In this document: positions 1-9,423 of the stretch, piece by piece
Layout of the letters: every line of letters begins with the position of its first letter
How positions within the stretch are numbered: position 1 is the first letter of the stretch
NCBI RefSeq assembly: GCF_014764365.1
Contig: NZ_CP061718.1
Location: 992,001-1,056,000, forward strand
Direction of reading: 5' to 3'
Length of the DNA: 64,000 bases
Source: Roseococcus microcysteis
GTDB taxonomy: Bacteria; Pseudomonadota; Alphaproteobacteria; Acetobacterales; Acetobacteraceae
The notes under the pieces: generated by a model
Database searches by the model: none
Seen by the model: only the letters and a program-made list of their open reading frames with translations
What the model was told of the DNA's origin: nothing
Position numbers and translations under genes: made by a program

Positions 1-33
1 TGAAACCGCCCCACAGCCGCGCCGCGCGCCCCC

Positions 34-927
34 TCATGCGACACCAGCCCGTCGCACGTGCTCGATCAGCGCCCGCAGCTTGGGCGCCATGTGGTGACGC
101 TGCGGGAAATACAGGAAGAAGCCCGGGAAGGGCGGCAGGAAGTCGCCCAGCAGCGGCACCAATTCCCCCGCGTCGATATAGGGCCGGAAGACATCCTCCG
201 GCGCGAAGGTGATCCCGCCCCCCGCCAGTGCGGTACGCAGCATCAGCGTCAGATCATTGGTGGTGACCTGCGGCTCGACCGCCACGTCGAAGGGAACGCC
301 ACCCTCCGCGAATTCCCAGCGATAGGGCGGCAGATGGGGCGCGGGGCGCCAGCCGATGCAGCGGTGACGCACCAGCTCGCGCGGATGCGCGGGCGCGCCA
401 TGCGCCGCCAGGTAGGCCGGGCTTGCGACCGCCATCTCGCGCTGCTCGCCGGTGATGGGGATGGCGATCATGTCCTGCGCGATCACCTCGCCCAGCCGGA
501 CGCCGGCGTCATGGCCCGTGGCGACGATATCGAATTCCTCATCCGTCACCGTCACGTCGAGGGTGACGCCCGGATGGGCGGCCGCGAAGGAGGCGATGAG
601 CGGCCCCGAGAGAAAACGCTGCGCGATGGAGGTGACCGCGATCCGCAGCAGGCCATGCGGCGCGTCCTGCGCCGCCACATCCTCCAGGGCTTGCGCCACC
701 TCGCCCAACGGGCGCGAGAGGGCGGCGTGCAGGCGTTCCCCCGCCTCCGTCAGATGGACGGAACGCGTGGTCCGCATCACCAGCGCGATGCCGAGCCCAT
801 CCTCCAGCCGCCGGATCGCCTGGCTCACGGCGGAGCGCGTCACGCCCAGCCGGTCCGCGGCGGCGCGGAAACTGCGTTCCTGCCCCACGGCCAGGAACAG
901 CGGCAGGAGGTTGAGGTCGGTCGTCAT
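34..927 (-). CDS. LysR-family transcriptional regulator
   Basis: This is a 297-residue LysR-type regulator of normal family length. The N-terminal winged helix-turn-helix (about residues 5-65) contains the typical run SFRAAADRLGVTRSAVSQAI, followed by a linker helix and a periplasmic-binding-protein-like effector domain (about 90-295). It starts at an ATG and is divergent from the SDR gene at 1025, with about 97 bases between them. That layout usually means the regulator controls the divergent gene and itself; this is inferred. The effector cannot be read from sequence. Confidence 0.92.
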   Translation of the reverse strand: MTTDLNLLPLFLAVGQERSFRAAADRLGVTRSAVSQAIRRLEDGLGIALVMRTTRSVHLTEAGERLHAALSRPLGEVAQALEDVAAQDAPHGLLRIAVTSIAQRFLSGPLIASFAAAHPGVTLDVTVTDEEFDIVATGHDAGVRLGEVIAQDMIAIPITGEQREMAVASPAYLAAHGAPAHPRELVRHRCIGWRPAPHLPPYRWEFAEGGVPFDVAVEPQVTTNDLTLMLRTALAGGGITFAPEDVFRPYIDAGELVPLLGDFLPPFPGFFLYFPQRHHMAPKLRALIEHVRRAGVA

Positions 928-1024
928 TGTCCAGCGTCACTAACCACCCAGTCCAGCGAAAGGCGGATACCAGCACCAATCCGCCGGGTCCATCTGTTCC
1001 CACACACCGTTCAAGGAGATGGAC

Positions 1025-1747
1025 ATGGACAAGATCATCGTCATCACGGGCGCCTCCAGCGGCATCGGCGAAGGCCTGGCTCGGGAATTGGCGGGCGCGG
1101 GTGCCAAGGTGCTGCTGGGCGCGCGCCGGCTGGACCGCATCGAGGCCATCGCCACGCAGCTTCGTGCCGCGGGCGGCACCGCCGAGGCGCAGCGACTGGA
1201 TGTCACCTCCCGCCCTTCCATGGCCGCCTTCGTGCAGGCGGCGGTGGAGAAATGGGGCCGCGTGGACGTGCAGATCAACAATGCGGGCGTGATGCCGCTC
1301 TCGCCCCTCGCGGCCGTCCAGCAGGATGAGTGGGAGCGGATGGTGGACGTCAACATCAAGGGCGTGCTGTGGGGCATCGGCGCCGTCCTGCCGGTCATGG
1401 AGGCGCAGGGCAGCGGCCATGTCATCAACATCGCCTCGATCGGGGCCTTGCAGGTGGTGCCGACGGCGGCGGTCTATTGCGCCACCAAGTTCGCCGTCCG
1501 CGCCATTTCCGACGGGTTGCGGCAGGAAAGCCGGAACATCCGCGTCACCTGCGTCAATCCTGGCGTGGTCGAGAGCGAACTGGCCTCCAGCATCACCCAC
1601 GCCGAGACCCTGGCGATAATGGAAAGCTACCGTGCCACGGCCCTGCAGCCGGCCGACATCGCCCGCGCCGTGCGCCAGGTGATCGAGGCGCCAGCGAATG
1701 TGGACACGACCGAGATCACCATCCGGCCCACCGCCTCCGCGAATTGA
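1025..1747 (+). CDS. SDR family NAD(P)-dependent oxidoreductase
   Basis: A classical short-chain dehydrogenase of 240 residues. The cofactor motif TGASSGIG lies near residues 8-15, NNAG follows in the middle, and the catalytic YCATK tetrad segment lies near residue 157. I chose the ATG at 1025 because AAGGAG sits six bases upstream; an in-frame ATG at 1019 overlaps that ribosome-binding site. Substrate is unknown; relatives are often annotated as YdfG-like or clavaldehyde-type oxidoreductases. It is probably controlled by the divergent LysR regulator. Confidence 0.9.
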   Translation: MDKIIVITGASSGIGEGLARELAGAGAKVLLGARRLDRIEAIATQLRAAGGTAEAQRLDVTSRPSMAAFVQAAVEKWGRVDVQINNAGVMPLSPLAAVQQDEWERMVDVNIKGVLWGIGAVLPVMEAQGSGHVINIASIGALQVVPTAAVYCATKFAVRAISDGLRQESRNIRVTCVNPGVVESELASSITHAETLAIMESYRATALQPADIARAVRQVIEAPANVDTTEITIRPTASAN

Positions 1748-1764
1748 GGCCCGCGCCTCAATTC
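1741..1764. terminator. Bidirectional hairpin containing two convergent stop codons
   Basis: GAATTGAGGC (1741-1750) and GCCTCAATTC (1755-1764) form a perfect 10-bp stem with a 4-base loop. The stem holds the stop of the SDR gene (1745-1747) and the stop of the MscS gene (1758-1760), and both proteins end in Asn-stop. There is no long T-run on either side, so a terminator or 3'-end stabilising role is inferred from position and symmetry. Confidence 0.5.
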
Positions 1765-2903
1765 CCCTCCACGGTCGCGCGCGGCTTCGGCGCCGCATCG
1801 GGCAGCCAGGCCGCGCCCTCCGGCAGGCTCGCGATCTCGGTGCGGCGACGCGGCAGGGCGCCCGGATACTCCGCCTGCAGCCACGCGATGAGCTTCTCCC
1901 GCACCTCGCAGCGCAGGTCGAAGGCGCGGCCGGCGCTGGTGGCACTCACCAGCATGCGGATTTCCATCGTGTCCTGCCGCAATTCCAGCACCTGCAGCCC
2001 GGCCACGCGGCGGTCCCACAGGGCCGACGCCGCCGCGATCTCCTCCAGCTTGCGGCGCATGGCGGAGACCGGCGCCGTGTAGTCCACATGGATGATCACG
2101 GTGCCGAGCAGGGAGGAGCTCTCGCGCGTCCAGTTCTGGAAGGGCGTCTCGATGAAATAGGTCAGCGGCAGCACCATCCGGCGCCAGTCCCACAGCCGCA
2201 CCACGACATAGGTGGAGGAGATTTCCTCCACATTGCCCCACTCATTCTCCACGATCACCGCGTCATCGATGCGGATGGGCTGGGTGATGGCGAGCTGGAT
2301 GCCCGCCACCAGGTTCCGCAGCAGCGGCTGCAGGGCGAAGCCCACCACGATGCCCGCGGCACCGGCCGAGGCCAGCAGGCTCACGCCATATTGCCGCACG
2401 CCGTCGAAGGTCATCAGCGCGGCCGCGAAGGTCAGCACCAGCACCAGCAGCGTCGCCACCCGCTTCAGGATGCTGAGCTGGGTGGTGTGCTTGCGGGCGA
2501 GCAGGTTGTCCTCCGCGTCCAGCTTGAAGCGGCGCAGATAGAGGGTGGACCAGATGTGGATGGCCGTGCGCGCGACCCAGCCCACCAGGAAGATGAAACA
2601 GATCAGCAGCAAATGGCGCACCATGCTGGTCTCGACGCGGGTGAGCGGCGCGATGCCGGCGGCGATGGACAGGCAGAACATGATGATGGCGAGCCGCGTG
2701 AGGCCCCGCGTCCGCGCCACGATGGAACGCCAGAACAGGTCCCGGTCCCGCACCAGCCGCGTCATGCCGCGGAAAACGAGCCGATGCAGCGCCAGCGCGA
2801 CCAGGACCGCCACGATCAGCACGCCGGCACTGACAACCAATGGCGGCGCCCAGGAGAACATCAGCACGACACTTCGCGCGGCGGCATTGAACTGGTCGAA
2901 CAC
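1758..2903 (-). CDS. Mechanosensitive ion channel family protein (MscS-like)
   Basis: This 381-residue protein has four or five hydrophobic segments in its N-terminal half, then the MscS pore and beta-domain signature: an Ala/Gly-rich helix near residues 180-200 (AGAAGIVVGFALQPLLRNLV) followed by the vestibule domain. MscS proteins open under membrane tension and release solutes on osmotic downshift. The start is a GTG at 2903 with AGGAG seven bases upstream. It is convergent with the SDR gene and shares a stop-codon hairpin with it. It lies about 100 bases downstream of the ABC permeases on the same strand and is probably a separate unit. Confidence 0.93.
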   Translation of the reverse strand: MFDQFNAAARSVVLMFSWAPPLVVSAGVLIVAVLVALALHRLVFRGMTRLVRDRDLFWRSIVARTRGLTRLAIIMFCLSIAAGIAPLTRVETSMVRHLLLICFIFLVGWVARTAIHIWSTLYLRRFKLDAEDNLLARKHTTQLSILKRVATLLVLVLTFAAALMTFDGVRQYGVSLLASAGAAGIVVGFALQPLLRNLVAGIQLAITQPIRIDDAVIVENEWGNVEEISSTYVVVRLWDWRRMVLPLTYFIETPFQNWTRESSSLLGTVIIHVDYTAPVSAMRRKLEEIAAASALWDRRVAGLQVLELRQDTMEIRMLVSATSAGRAFDLRCEVREKLIAWLQAEYPGALPRRRTEIASLPEGAAWLPDAAPKPRATVEGN

Positions 2904-3010
2904 GGCAATACTCCTGGCTTCCCCGGCGGTGCGCGCGGCACAGGCCGCAGCAGGTCCCGCGTCACCTCATCAGCGCGGAGCCCTGTCCAAGGTTGCGCCA
3001 CGGGCTTGTC

Positions 3011-3838
3011 TCAACCCTTCACCGCACCCGCCGTCAGCCCTGCCACCAGCCGCCGCTGGAACACCAGCACCAGCAGCACCAGCGGCACGGTCACGATGAC
3101 GGAAGCCGCCATGATAAGCCCCCAGGGCAATTCATAGCGGCTCGACCCCGTGATCATCGCGATGGCGACGGGCACGGTGCGCATCTCGTTCGTCAGCGTG
3201 AGCGTGAGTGCGAAGAGGAACTCGTTCCAGGCCGCGATGAAGGCGAGCAGGCCGGTCGTCACCATGGCGGGCGCCATCAGCGGCAGGAAGATGCGCGTCA
3301 GCGTGACGAAGGGTGTGGCGCCATCCATCGCCGCCGCCTCCTCCAGTTCCAGCGGCAATTCCCGCAGGAAGGCGGTCAGCACCCAGATGGTGAAGGGCAG
3401 CGTGAAGATGAGGTAGCTCAGCACCAGCCCCAGCAGGTTGTTGTAGAGACCCAACGCCCGGATCAGCTCGAACAGCCCCGACAGCACCGCGACCTGCGGG
3501 AACATGGAGACGCAGAGCAGCGTGCCCAGCAGCAGGCCCCGCCCGCGGAAACTCACGCGCGCCAGGGCGAAGGCCGCCGAGGCCGCCAGCGCCAGCGAGA
3601 CCAGCACCACCGTCCCCGCCACGAACACGGAATTCAGGATGTTCCGCCCGAAGGGCTGCTCCTGGAACACCGCCGCATAGTTCCCCCAGGCGGGCGCGCG
3701 CGGCCAGGCCTCCACCAGGAAGAGATCTGCCCCCGACTTCAGCGAGGACACCACCGCCCAGTAGAAGGGGAACAGCGTGTAGAACAGGATCAGCGCGACC
3801 AGCGCCGCGAAGCCCAACCGGCCCGCCACGCGCCTCAT
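3011..3838 (-). CDS. Carbohydrate ABC transporter permease (MalG-type)
   Basis: A 275-residue inner-membrane permease with about six transmembrane segments. The conserved EAA loop lies near residues 185-205 ([20 protein letters not shown]). It matches the MalG/UgpE family and would pair with the MalF-type permease encoded just upstream. The two genes overlap by four bases, so they are translationally coupled. With the binding protein upstream it makes a sugar-type importer. No cognate ATPase is visible nearby, so one must be encoded elsewhere. Confidence 0.92.
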   Translation of the reverse strand: MRRVAGRLGFAALVALILFYTLFPFYWAVVSSLKSGADLFLVEAWPRAPAWGNYAAVFQEQPFGRNILNSVFVAGTVVLVSLALAASAAFALARVSFRGRGLLLGTLLCVSMFPQVAVLSGLFELIRALGLYNNLLGLVLSYLIFTLPFTIWVLTAFLRELPLELEEAAAMDGATPFVTLTRIFLPLMAPAMVTTGLLAFIAAWNEFLFALTLTLTNEMRTVPVAIAMITGSSRYELPWGLIMAASVIVTVPLVLLVLVFQRRLVAGLTAGAVKG

Positions 3839-4713
3839 GCCCGCCCCGCCGGCGAAAGCCGAAGCCGCCCGAGCGTCACCAGCGCCACAGCCACCAGCGC
3901 CACCACCAGCGCCACCATGGTGGCAGCCGCCGAGCCATAGCCCACATCCTGGAAGTCCACGAGCAATTGCCGCGCATGGACGGACATGGAGGCCGTGGCG
4001 CGGCTGTTGCCCGTCAGCACATACATCAGGTCGAAGACGCGCAGCGCATCCATCGTGCGGAACAGGATGGCCACCAGCAGCGCGGGCCAGATCAGCGGCA
4101 GGGTGATGCGGAAGAAGGTGCCGACGGGGCCGAGCCCGTCCACCTTCGCGGCCTCATACAATTCATTGGGCACGAGTTGCAGCGCGGCCAGCGTCAGCAG
4201 CGCCATGAAGGGCGTGGACTTCCACACATCCACCGCGATGACGGCGGCCAGCGCCAGGCCCGGCTCCGCCGTCCAGGCCAGCGGCTGCGCGATCACGCCC
4301 ATTCCCAGCAGCGCCGCATTCACCACGCCGTGCTGGTCATGCAGCATCCAGGCCCACATCTGCGCCGAGACCACGGTGGGAATGGCCCAGGGCACCAGCA
4401 TGGCCGCCCGCACCAGCCCCCTGCCCTGCATCCGCGCGTTCAGCGTCAGCGCGATGACGAGGCCCAGCATTGTCTCGATGGACACCGACACCACGGCGAA
4501 GATCAGCGTCACCCAGACCGCGCCCCACCAGTCGGGGTCCGTCAGCAGGAAGGCGTAGTTGGACAGGCCGAGGAAGCGCCATTCCTCCAGCGCATCCAGC
4601 CGCGCATCGGTCAGCGAGAAGAAGATGGTGCGCCCCAGCGGCCAGCCCGCCACCAGCGCCAGCACCAGCAGCGCGGGGGCCAGGAACAGCCAGGCGGTGC
4701 GCGGCGTCACCAT
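3835..4713 (-). CDS. Sugar ABC transporter permease (MalF-type)
   Basis: A 292-residue permease with six predicted membrane helices and an EAA-type loop ([20 protein letters not shown]), typical of the MalF/UgpA/ThuF group. Its start overlaps the end of the binding-protein gene (4707) by seven bases and its stop overlaps the start of the MalG-type permease by four. The three genes therefore form one operon in the order binding protein, permease, permease. The substrate is probably a di- or oligosaccharide or polyol; this is inferred from family only. Confidence 0.92.
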   Translation of the reverse strand: MVTPRTAWLFLAPALLVLALVAGWPLGRTIFFSLTDARLDALEEWRFLGLSNYAFLLTDPDWWGAVWVTLIFAVVSVSIETMLGLVIALTLNARMQGRGLVRAAMLVPWAIPTVVSAQMWAWMLHDQHGVVNAALLGMGVIAQPLAWTAEPGLALAAVIAVDVWKSTPFMALLTLAALQLVPNELYEAAKVDGLGPVGTFFRITLPLIWPALLVAILFRTMDALRVFDLMYVLTGNSRATASMSVHARQLLVDFQDVGYGSAAATMVALVVALVAVALVTLGRLRLSPAGRA

Positions 4714-5936
4714 TGGCCGTCGCGCCCCACCCGCGCCAGGATGCGGTCGAGACGGGCCAGGGCGACCTCCGCCTCCAGCCGGCCCGAGAGCGTGTTGTGC
4801 ACCGCGTTCCAGAACTCGGCCGAGACCTGGTTGTAGCGGTTGCCCGTGACGGCCGATGGCCGCGCCACCGCCCCCTCCAGCGCGGCGGCGAGCAAGGCGA
4901 AGGCCGGGTTGGCGGCCTGCAATTCGGCGTCCTCATACAGCGCGGGACGTGTGGGCGGCGCCCCGGCCGCCAGCGCGCGGCGCCGCTGCTCGGCCGCGCT
5001 GGTCAGGTGCCGTACCAGGCTGATGGCCGCCTCGGGCTGGCGCGAATGGCGCGAGACGCCCAGTTGCTCGCCTCCCAGCACCGCGCCGCCGCCCGGCAGG
5101 GGGGCGACGCCCACGCGGCCCGCGACGGCGCTGCCCTCCGCCTCCAGCAGCGGCCAGGCATAGGGCCAGTTCCGCATGAAGACGGCCTGGCCGGATTGGA
5201 AGATGCCGCGCGCATCCTCCTCCGCATGGTTCAGCACGCCGCGCGGCGCGATGGTGCCGACCCAGCCGGCCGCGCGGCGCAGCACGGCGGCGGCCTCCGG
5301 CGTCGCGATGCTCACGCGGCCATCAGGTTCCACGATGCGGCCCGCGCCGGCGGCGTGCAGCCATTCCAGCGCGTTCACCGTCAGCCCCTCATAGGCGCGG
5401 CCCTGGAAGACGAGGCCCCAGCCGCCCTCGGCGGCCTGGATGTGCCGCGCCGTCGCCTCCAGCGCCTCCCAGCTTTCCGGCACGCCGCGCCCATGCCGCG
5501 CCAGCAGGTCCGCGCGGTAGTAGAGCAGCCCGGCATTGGCGAACCATGGCAGCGCCACCAGCCGCCCGCCGACCGTGTTGTTGGCGATGAGCGCGGGCAG
5601 GTGCGCCGCCACCTCCTCCGGCGGAAGGTGCGGGCCAAGGTCCAGCAGGTGCCGCGCCAGGATGCCCGGCCAGACGATGTCGAGCTGGAAGACATCAATG
5701 TCCGCCGACCGCGCGGCGAGGAGCTGCTGGATCAGCGCCAGGCGCTCGGTGCTGCCGGCCGGCATGGCGACCAGCGCGACCTCACGCCCCTCCGCGCGGG
5801 CCCAGGCCTCGGCGCCCTCGCGGCACAGCGCGGCCTCCGTCCCCACCGCGCCGCAGGCGATGACCAGGCGGGCAGCGGCGGGTTGGCCGAGGCAAAGCCA
5901 TGCCAGGGCGGCAATGACAGGCGCCAGGCGAGGCAT
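4707..5936 (-). CDS. ABC transporter sugar-binding protein (family 1)
   Basis: A periplasmic solute-binding protein of about 409 residues, first gene of the sugar-type ABC operon. I moved the start to the ATG at 5936, which has GGAAGGAG a few bases upstream and gives a clean Sec signal peptide (hydrophobic core ending in PAAA near residue 22). The longer frame beginning at 5996 lacks a good ribosome-binding site. The C-terminal segment with RYNQVSAEFWNAVHNTLSG is typical of ThuE-like trehalose/maltose binding proteins. Substrate remains unproven. Confidence 0.88.
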   Translation of the reverse strand: MPRLAPVIAALAWLCLGQPAAARLVIACGAVGTEAALCREGAEAWARAEGREVALVAMPAGSTERLALIQQLLAARSADIDVFQLDIVWPGILARHLLDLGPHLPPEEVAAHLPALIANNTVGGRLVALPWFANAGLLYYRADLLARHGRGVPESWEALEATARHIQAAEGGWGLVFQGRAYEGLTVNALEWLHAAGAGRIVEPDGRVSIATPEAAAVLRRAAGWVGTIAPRGVLNHAEEDARGIFQSGQAVFMRNWPYAWPLLEAEGSAVAGRVGVAPLPGGGAVLGGEQLGVSRHSRQPEAAISLVRHLTSAAEQRRRALAAGAPPTRPALYEDAELQAANPAFALLAAALEGAVARPSAVTGNRYNQVSAEFWNAVHNTLSGRLEAEVALARLDRILARVGRDGQW

Positions 5937-6259
5937 GGCGGTCTCCTTCCCAGCCGGTTGGGCCGGCAGGAAAAGCCATGCGGCAGGGGGCTGCAACCCA
6001 TGCGTTGACGCCGGAAACCTTGGGCTCCGCCTGGGCGTTTAGCGTCCACCGCTGGTTTGCCCGCCTCGTCCCTGGCGGCGCGATCGGCGCCCCTCGCCGC
6101 CCCAAACGGAGGGCGACGCGTTTCCCCGCCGGGCTTTGCCGTCTAGCCTGCCGTCCCGGAAAGCCCCGAAGGACAGCCCATGCCGAGATGTCGCCCAAGG
6201 GCCAGGGCGCGCAGCCGCCTCACATCATCCACCTTCGCTGACGGCAAGGCGCCGCGGCG
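5937..6259. other. Intergenic region upstream of the sugar ABC operon
   Basis: About 320 bases between divergent genes. It should hold the promoter of the minus-strand ABC operon and perhaps that of the small gene at 6260. Short open frames cross it on both strands, but their composition looks like GC-rich shadow and none has a good ribosome-binding site. I see no clear operator or RNA element. Confidence 0.5.
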
Positions 6260-6565
6260 ATGAGCGGCAGGGCATTCCTCGCCTGGATCATCCTCCTGGG
6301 CGCACCGACGGCCGTGCTGTTCGGCATGCTGGGCGATTTCGGTGGCACCCGCTCGCCGGGCATCGGCGGCGGCGCGTATGATCTGTCCGGGCCCCTCTAC
6401 GCCACGCTGCTCGTCGCGCTGACGGGCGGCTGGACGGTCGGGGCACTCCTCGCGACCCTGCGGCGGTGGCCTGCCCGCGGGTGGAACCTCGCGCTGGCCG
6501 CGGCGGGGGCCGCTTCGCTGCTGGCGGCCCTTCTGCGGCACGGCCATCAGCTTCCCTTCTGGTGA
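6260..6565 (+). CDS. Small hypothetical membrane protein
   Basis: This 101-residue frame encodes three hydrophobic stretches (about residues 5-23, 47-64 and 74-90) separated by short polar loops. That fits a small inner-membrane protein. The start ATG is preceded only by a weak AAGG. I do not recognise a family. It is convergent with the serine hydrolase gene, and the two stop codons lie in a short inverted repeat, which supports a real 3' end. Confidence 0.55.
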   Translation: MSGRAFLAWIILLGAPTAVLFGMLGDFGGTRSPGIGGGAYDLSGPLYATLLVALTGGWTVGALLATLRRWPARGWNLALAAAGAASLLAALLRHGHQLPFW

Positions 6566-6581
6566 GGCCTGCCGCGCCTCA
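6563..6581. terminator. Short hairpin joining two convergent stop codons
   Basis: TGAGGC (6563-6568) pairs with GCCTCA (6576-6581) across a 7-base loop. The left arm begins with the stop of the 101-residue gene and the right arm contains the stop of the serine hydrolase. It resembles the hairpin at 1741-1764. There is no T-run, so termination is inferred. Confidence 0.35.
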
Positions 6582-7577
6582 GCCGCGTGCCAGCATGGGC
6601 AGGATGGCTTCTTCCATCAGGCCATGCAGCGCCCGCGCATGGCCCTGCGCCCCGCCCGAGCGCTGGGTGGGGTCGGAGGTCATCACCACCGTGGCGCCGA
6701 GCGAGGGCACCACATGGATCATCTGCCCGCCGAAACCCCAGGCATAATGCCGCACCGGCCCGGCGCCGGGCGCGGTGAACCAGGCATAGCCATGCGCGGC
6801 CCCTGTGAAGGCGGAGGCCGTGCGCGGCGCGAAGCAGGTGGCCACCCAGGCCTCGGGCAGCACGCGCCGGCCCTCGTGAACGCCGCCCGCGCGGATCATC
6901 TCGCCAAAGACCAGCATGGCCCTGGGTGAAAGCAGCATGTCATTGCCGCCGAAGAAGATGCCCTGCGGGTCGAGCGGCCAGGGCGGGATCGCGATGCCGA
7001 GCGGCCGGCCCAGCCATTCCTCCGCCAGCGCATGGGTGGAGCGGCGCGCGACGCGTGTCAGGATCGCCGAAACCAGATGCGAATTGCCCGTCGAATACAG
7101 CATGGGCCCGCCCGGCTCCGCCACGAAGGGCCGCGCCAGCGCGTGGCGCACCCAGTCCGGGCTCGTCACCCAGCGCCCGTAGTTCACGCCCGAGGTTCGC
7201 TCCAGCCCCGCCCGCATCGAGAGCAGGTGGTCCAGCGTGATGCGCTGCAGCCGCGGGTCGGCGTCGCGCGGCAGCCGGTCGGCGAGGATGGGGGCGATGC
7301 GCTGGTCCGGCCCCTCCAGCAGCCCGCGCGCGATGGCCGCGCCCGCAAGGGCGGCGATGATGGCCTTGGAGACGGATTTCACATTCACCGGCCGGTCCAG
7401 CGCGGGGCCGGCGAAGCGGTGTTCCAGCAATGCCTCGCCCTGGCGGGCCACGATCAGCCCGCGCAGCGGTTCCAGCCGAGCCGCCGCGGCGACGACATTC
7501 TCCTGGGCGGCACCGGGGCGGGCGAGGATCAGCGCGGGCACCGCCAGAAGCGTGCGACGTGGAAGGGCGAAGGTCAT
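6579..7577 (-). CDS. Serine hydrolase (beta-lactamase / class C PBP fold)
   Basis: A 332-residue exported hydrolase of the beta-lactamase-related family (Pfam Beta-lactamase). The N-terminus is a signal peptide with two arginines (PRRTLLAVPALIL) and a cleavage region near residues 22-25. The nucleophile motif SxxK is visible as SVSK near residue 68, and the tyrosine motif is probably YGR or YSTG further on. Such proteins act as esterases or D-aminopeptidase-like enzymes; the substrate cannot be told from sequence. It stands alone between unrelated genes. Confidence 0.87.
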   Translation of the reverse strand: MTFALPRRTLLAVPALILARPGAAQENVVAAAARLEPLRGLIVARQGEALLEHRFAGPALDRPVNVKSVSKAIIAALAGAAIARGLLEGPDQRIAPILADRLPRDADPRLQRITLDHLLSMRAGLERTSGVNYGRWVTSPDWVRHALARPFVAEPGGPMLYSTGNSHLVSAILTRVARRSTHALAEEWLGRPLGIAIPPWPLDPQGIFFGGNDMLLSPRAMLVFGEMIRAGGVHEGRRVLPEAWVATCFAPRTASAFTGAAHGYAWFTAPGAGPVRHYAWGFGGQMIHVVPSLGATVVMTSDPTQRSGGAQGHARALHGLMEEAILPMLARG

Positions 7578-7643
7578 GCTTCGCAGATAACGCGCCGCCC
7601 CGTCCTGGCCAGCAGGGGGTTACCCTTCGTCACGCGCGGCTGG

Positions 7644-8258
7644 TCACTCCGCCGGCAGGTTGCGCCGCTGCCAGCGCCGCCATCCCCACCAGGCGAGGCC
7701 CCCGAGCGCCAGCAGGGCCGCGCCCAGCAGCAAGGGGTGGTCGGAGGCCGCCACCTGTTCCAGCCCGCGCGCCGCCGCATAGCCCGGCAGCAGCATGGCC
7801 GGCGCCCAGAGGAAGGCCGAGGCAATGTTGGCGGACTGGAAATGCCGCTCCCGCATGCGCGCCACGCCGGCCAGCAGGGGGGACACCGCCCGCATGGGCC
7901 CGAGGAAGCGGCCGAAGAACACCGCGGCCCAGCCCCAGCGGCGGAACAGCAGCAGGCCGCGCGCATAGTTGCGCCGCTGGCTGCGCGGCAGGATGCGCCG
8001 CACCGCCCGCGGCCCCAGCCAGCGCGACAGCCAGAACCCCACCGCATCGCCCAATATGGCGCCCGCGATGGCGCCGCCCAGCACCCCCCAGGGGTCGAGC
8101 GTGCCCGCGCCCAGCAGCGCCCCGGTCATCACCAGCAGCGCCGTGGCCGGCACGAGCAGGCTCACGCCGGGCAAGGATTCAAGGAAGGTGAGCAGGAACA
8201 CCACGAGAGGCGCCCAGCCGCCATGGGCCGTGAGCCAGGCTTCGACGGTTTCGATCAA
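7644..8258 (-). CDS. DedA family membrane protein
   Basis: A DedA/SNARE-associated membrane protein with the hallmark GDAVGFWLSRWLG region and several long hydrophobic helices. Members act in membrane lipid (undecaprenyl phosphate or phospholipid) flipping and membrane homeostasis. I prefer a TTG start at 8258, giving 204 residues, because AAGGA lies eight bases upstream. The ATG candidates at 8288 and 8354 have no ribosome-binding site and add a basic, non-conserved leader. It is divergent from the AI-2E-family gene. Confidence 0.88.
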   Translation of the reverse strand: MIETVEAWLTAHGGWAPLVVFLLTFLESLPGVSLLVPATALLVMTGALLGAGTLDPWGVLGGAIAGAILGDAVGFWLSRWLGPRAVRRILPRSQRRNYARGLLLFRRWGWAAVFFGRFLGPMRAVSPLLAGVARMRERHFQSANIASAFLWAPAMLLPGYAAARGLEQVAASDHPLLLGAALLALGGLAWWGWRRWQRRNLPAE

Positions 8259-8321
8259 GCGGGGCGTCCTTCGGTCATGACCGCGCATATGGGCGGCGCG
8301 GGTGGCATTTCCACGGCGGCG

Positions 8322-9422
8322 ATGGGTCGCGGGAATGTCAAAGCCGCGGGGCAACGCCCACCCAAGGTAGCGCGTTGCAGCGACGGACCACGCACCGCGA
8401 AGGAATACCCCCTGCCCCGCCTCGACGATTTCACGCGCCGCCTCACCCAGTTCGGCGCCGTGGCCAGCGCCTTCGCGCTGTTATGGCTGCTGTCCCATGT
8501 GCTGCTGCTGCTCTTCGCCGGCATCCTGCTGGCCACCGCCGGCGCGGTCCTGGCGAACGCATTGTCGCGCCTGACGGGGCTGCCGCGCGGGCTGGCGCTG
8601 GCTGTGGTGGTGCTGGGCATACCGGCGCTGCTGCTTGGCGTGGTGGCCCTGATGGGCCCGCAGATGGTGCGCGAGGTGAACGAACTCCGCACCGCCCTGC
8701 CCGAGGCGCTGGACGCCGCCGACACCTGGCTGCGCGAGGATTCCGGCCTCGGCATCGGCCTGCGTGAAATCCTCGGCGACCCGGCCGATGCCACCGCGAC
8801 CGTGCCCTGGGCCAGCCTCGCGGCCTATGTCGGCATCGGCGTGGGCGGCGTGGTGAACGCGGTGCTGATCGGCTTCATGGGCGTCTACCTGGCCGCGACA
8901 CCCGGCTTCTACCTGCGCGGCTTCGTCTCGCTCATGCCGCATGACCTGCGGCCGCGCGTGGCGGATGCGATGCGCGCGGCGGGCGAGGGCCTGCAAGGCT
9001 GGCTGCTGGGCCAGGTGATGTCCATGACCGTGATCGGCGTGCTGAGCGGCGTGGGGCTATGGCTGCTGGGCGTGCCCATGGCGGCCTCGCTCGGCGTGCT
9101 GGCGGGGCTGCTGGGCTTCGTGCCCTTCATCGGCGCCACACTGTTCACGGCCATCGCCGTCATCTTCGCCTTCTCGCAGGGGGCGATGCAGGCGCTCTAT
9201 GTCCTGCTGCTGTGCATCGCCGTGCAGCAGCTGGAGGGCGAGGTGATCACGCCGCTGATCCAGCGCTGGGCGGTGGCCTTGCCGCCGCTGCTGACCATCA
9301 TGGCCGTGCTGGTCTTCGGCACGCTCTTCGGCTTCATGGGCGTGCTGGTGGCCACGCCGCTGATGGTGGTGGTGATGATCCTGGTGCAGCGGCTCTACCT
9401 GGACCAGCGACCCGAGCTTTAG
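8322..9422 (+). CDS. AI-2E family transporter (PerM-like)
   Basis: A polytopic membrane protein of about 366 residues with the repeated hydrophobic pattern of the AI-2E/PerM exporter family, including the conserved GVLAGLLGFVPFIGATLF segment and a Gly/Val-rich C-terminal helix pair. Its frame is open far upstream into the DedA gene, so the start is uncertain. I use the ATG at 8322; the ATG at 8277 is an alternative and neither has a strong ribosome-binding site. The exported substrate is unknown. Confidence 0.87.
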   Translation: MGRGNVKAAGQRPPKVARCSDGPRTAKEYPLPRLDDFTRRLTQFGAVASAFALLWLLSHVLLLLFAGILLATAGAVLANALSRLTGLPRGLALAVVVLGIPALLLGVVALMGPQMVREVNELRTALPEALDAADTWLREDSGLGIGLREILGDPADATATVPWASLAAYVGIGVGGVVNAVLIGFMGVYLAATPGFYLRGFVSLMPHDLRPRVADAMRAAGEGLQGWLLGQVMSMTVIGVLSGVGLWLLGVPMAASLGVLAGLLGFVPFIGATLFTAIAVIFAFSQGAMQALYVLLLCIAVQQLEGEVITPLIQRWAVALPPLLTIMAVLVFGTLFGFMGVLVATPLMVVVMILVQRLYLDQRPEL

Positions 9423-9423
9423 C

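Noticed and set aside
5978-6241. Plus-strand 87-codon frame in the gap before 6260
   Set aside because: No ribosome-binding site, Arg/Pro-rich shadow composition and no recognisable pattern.
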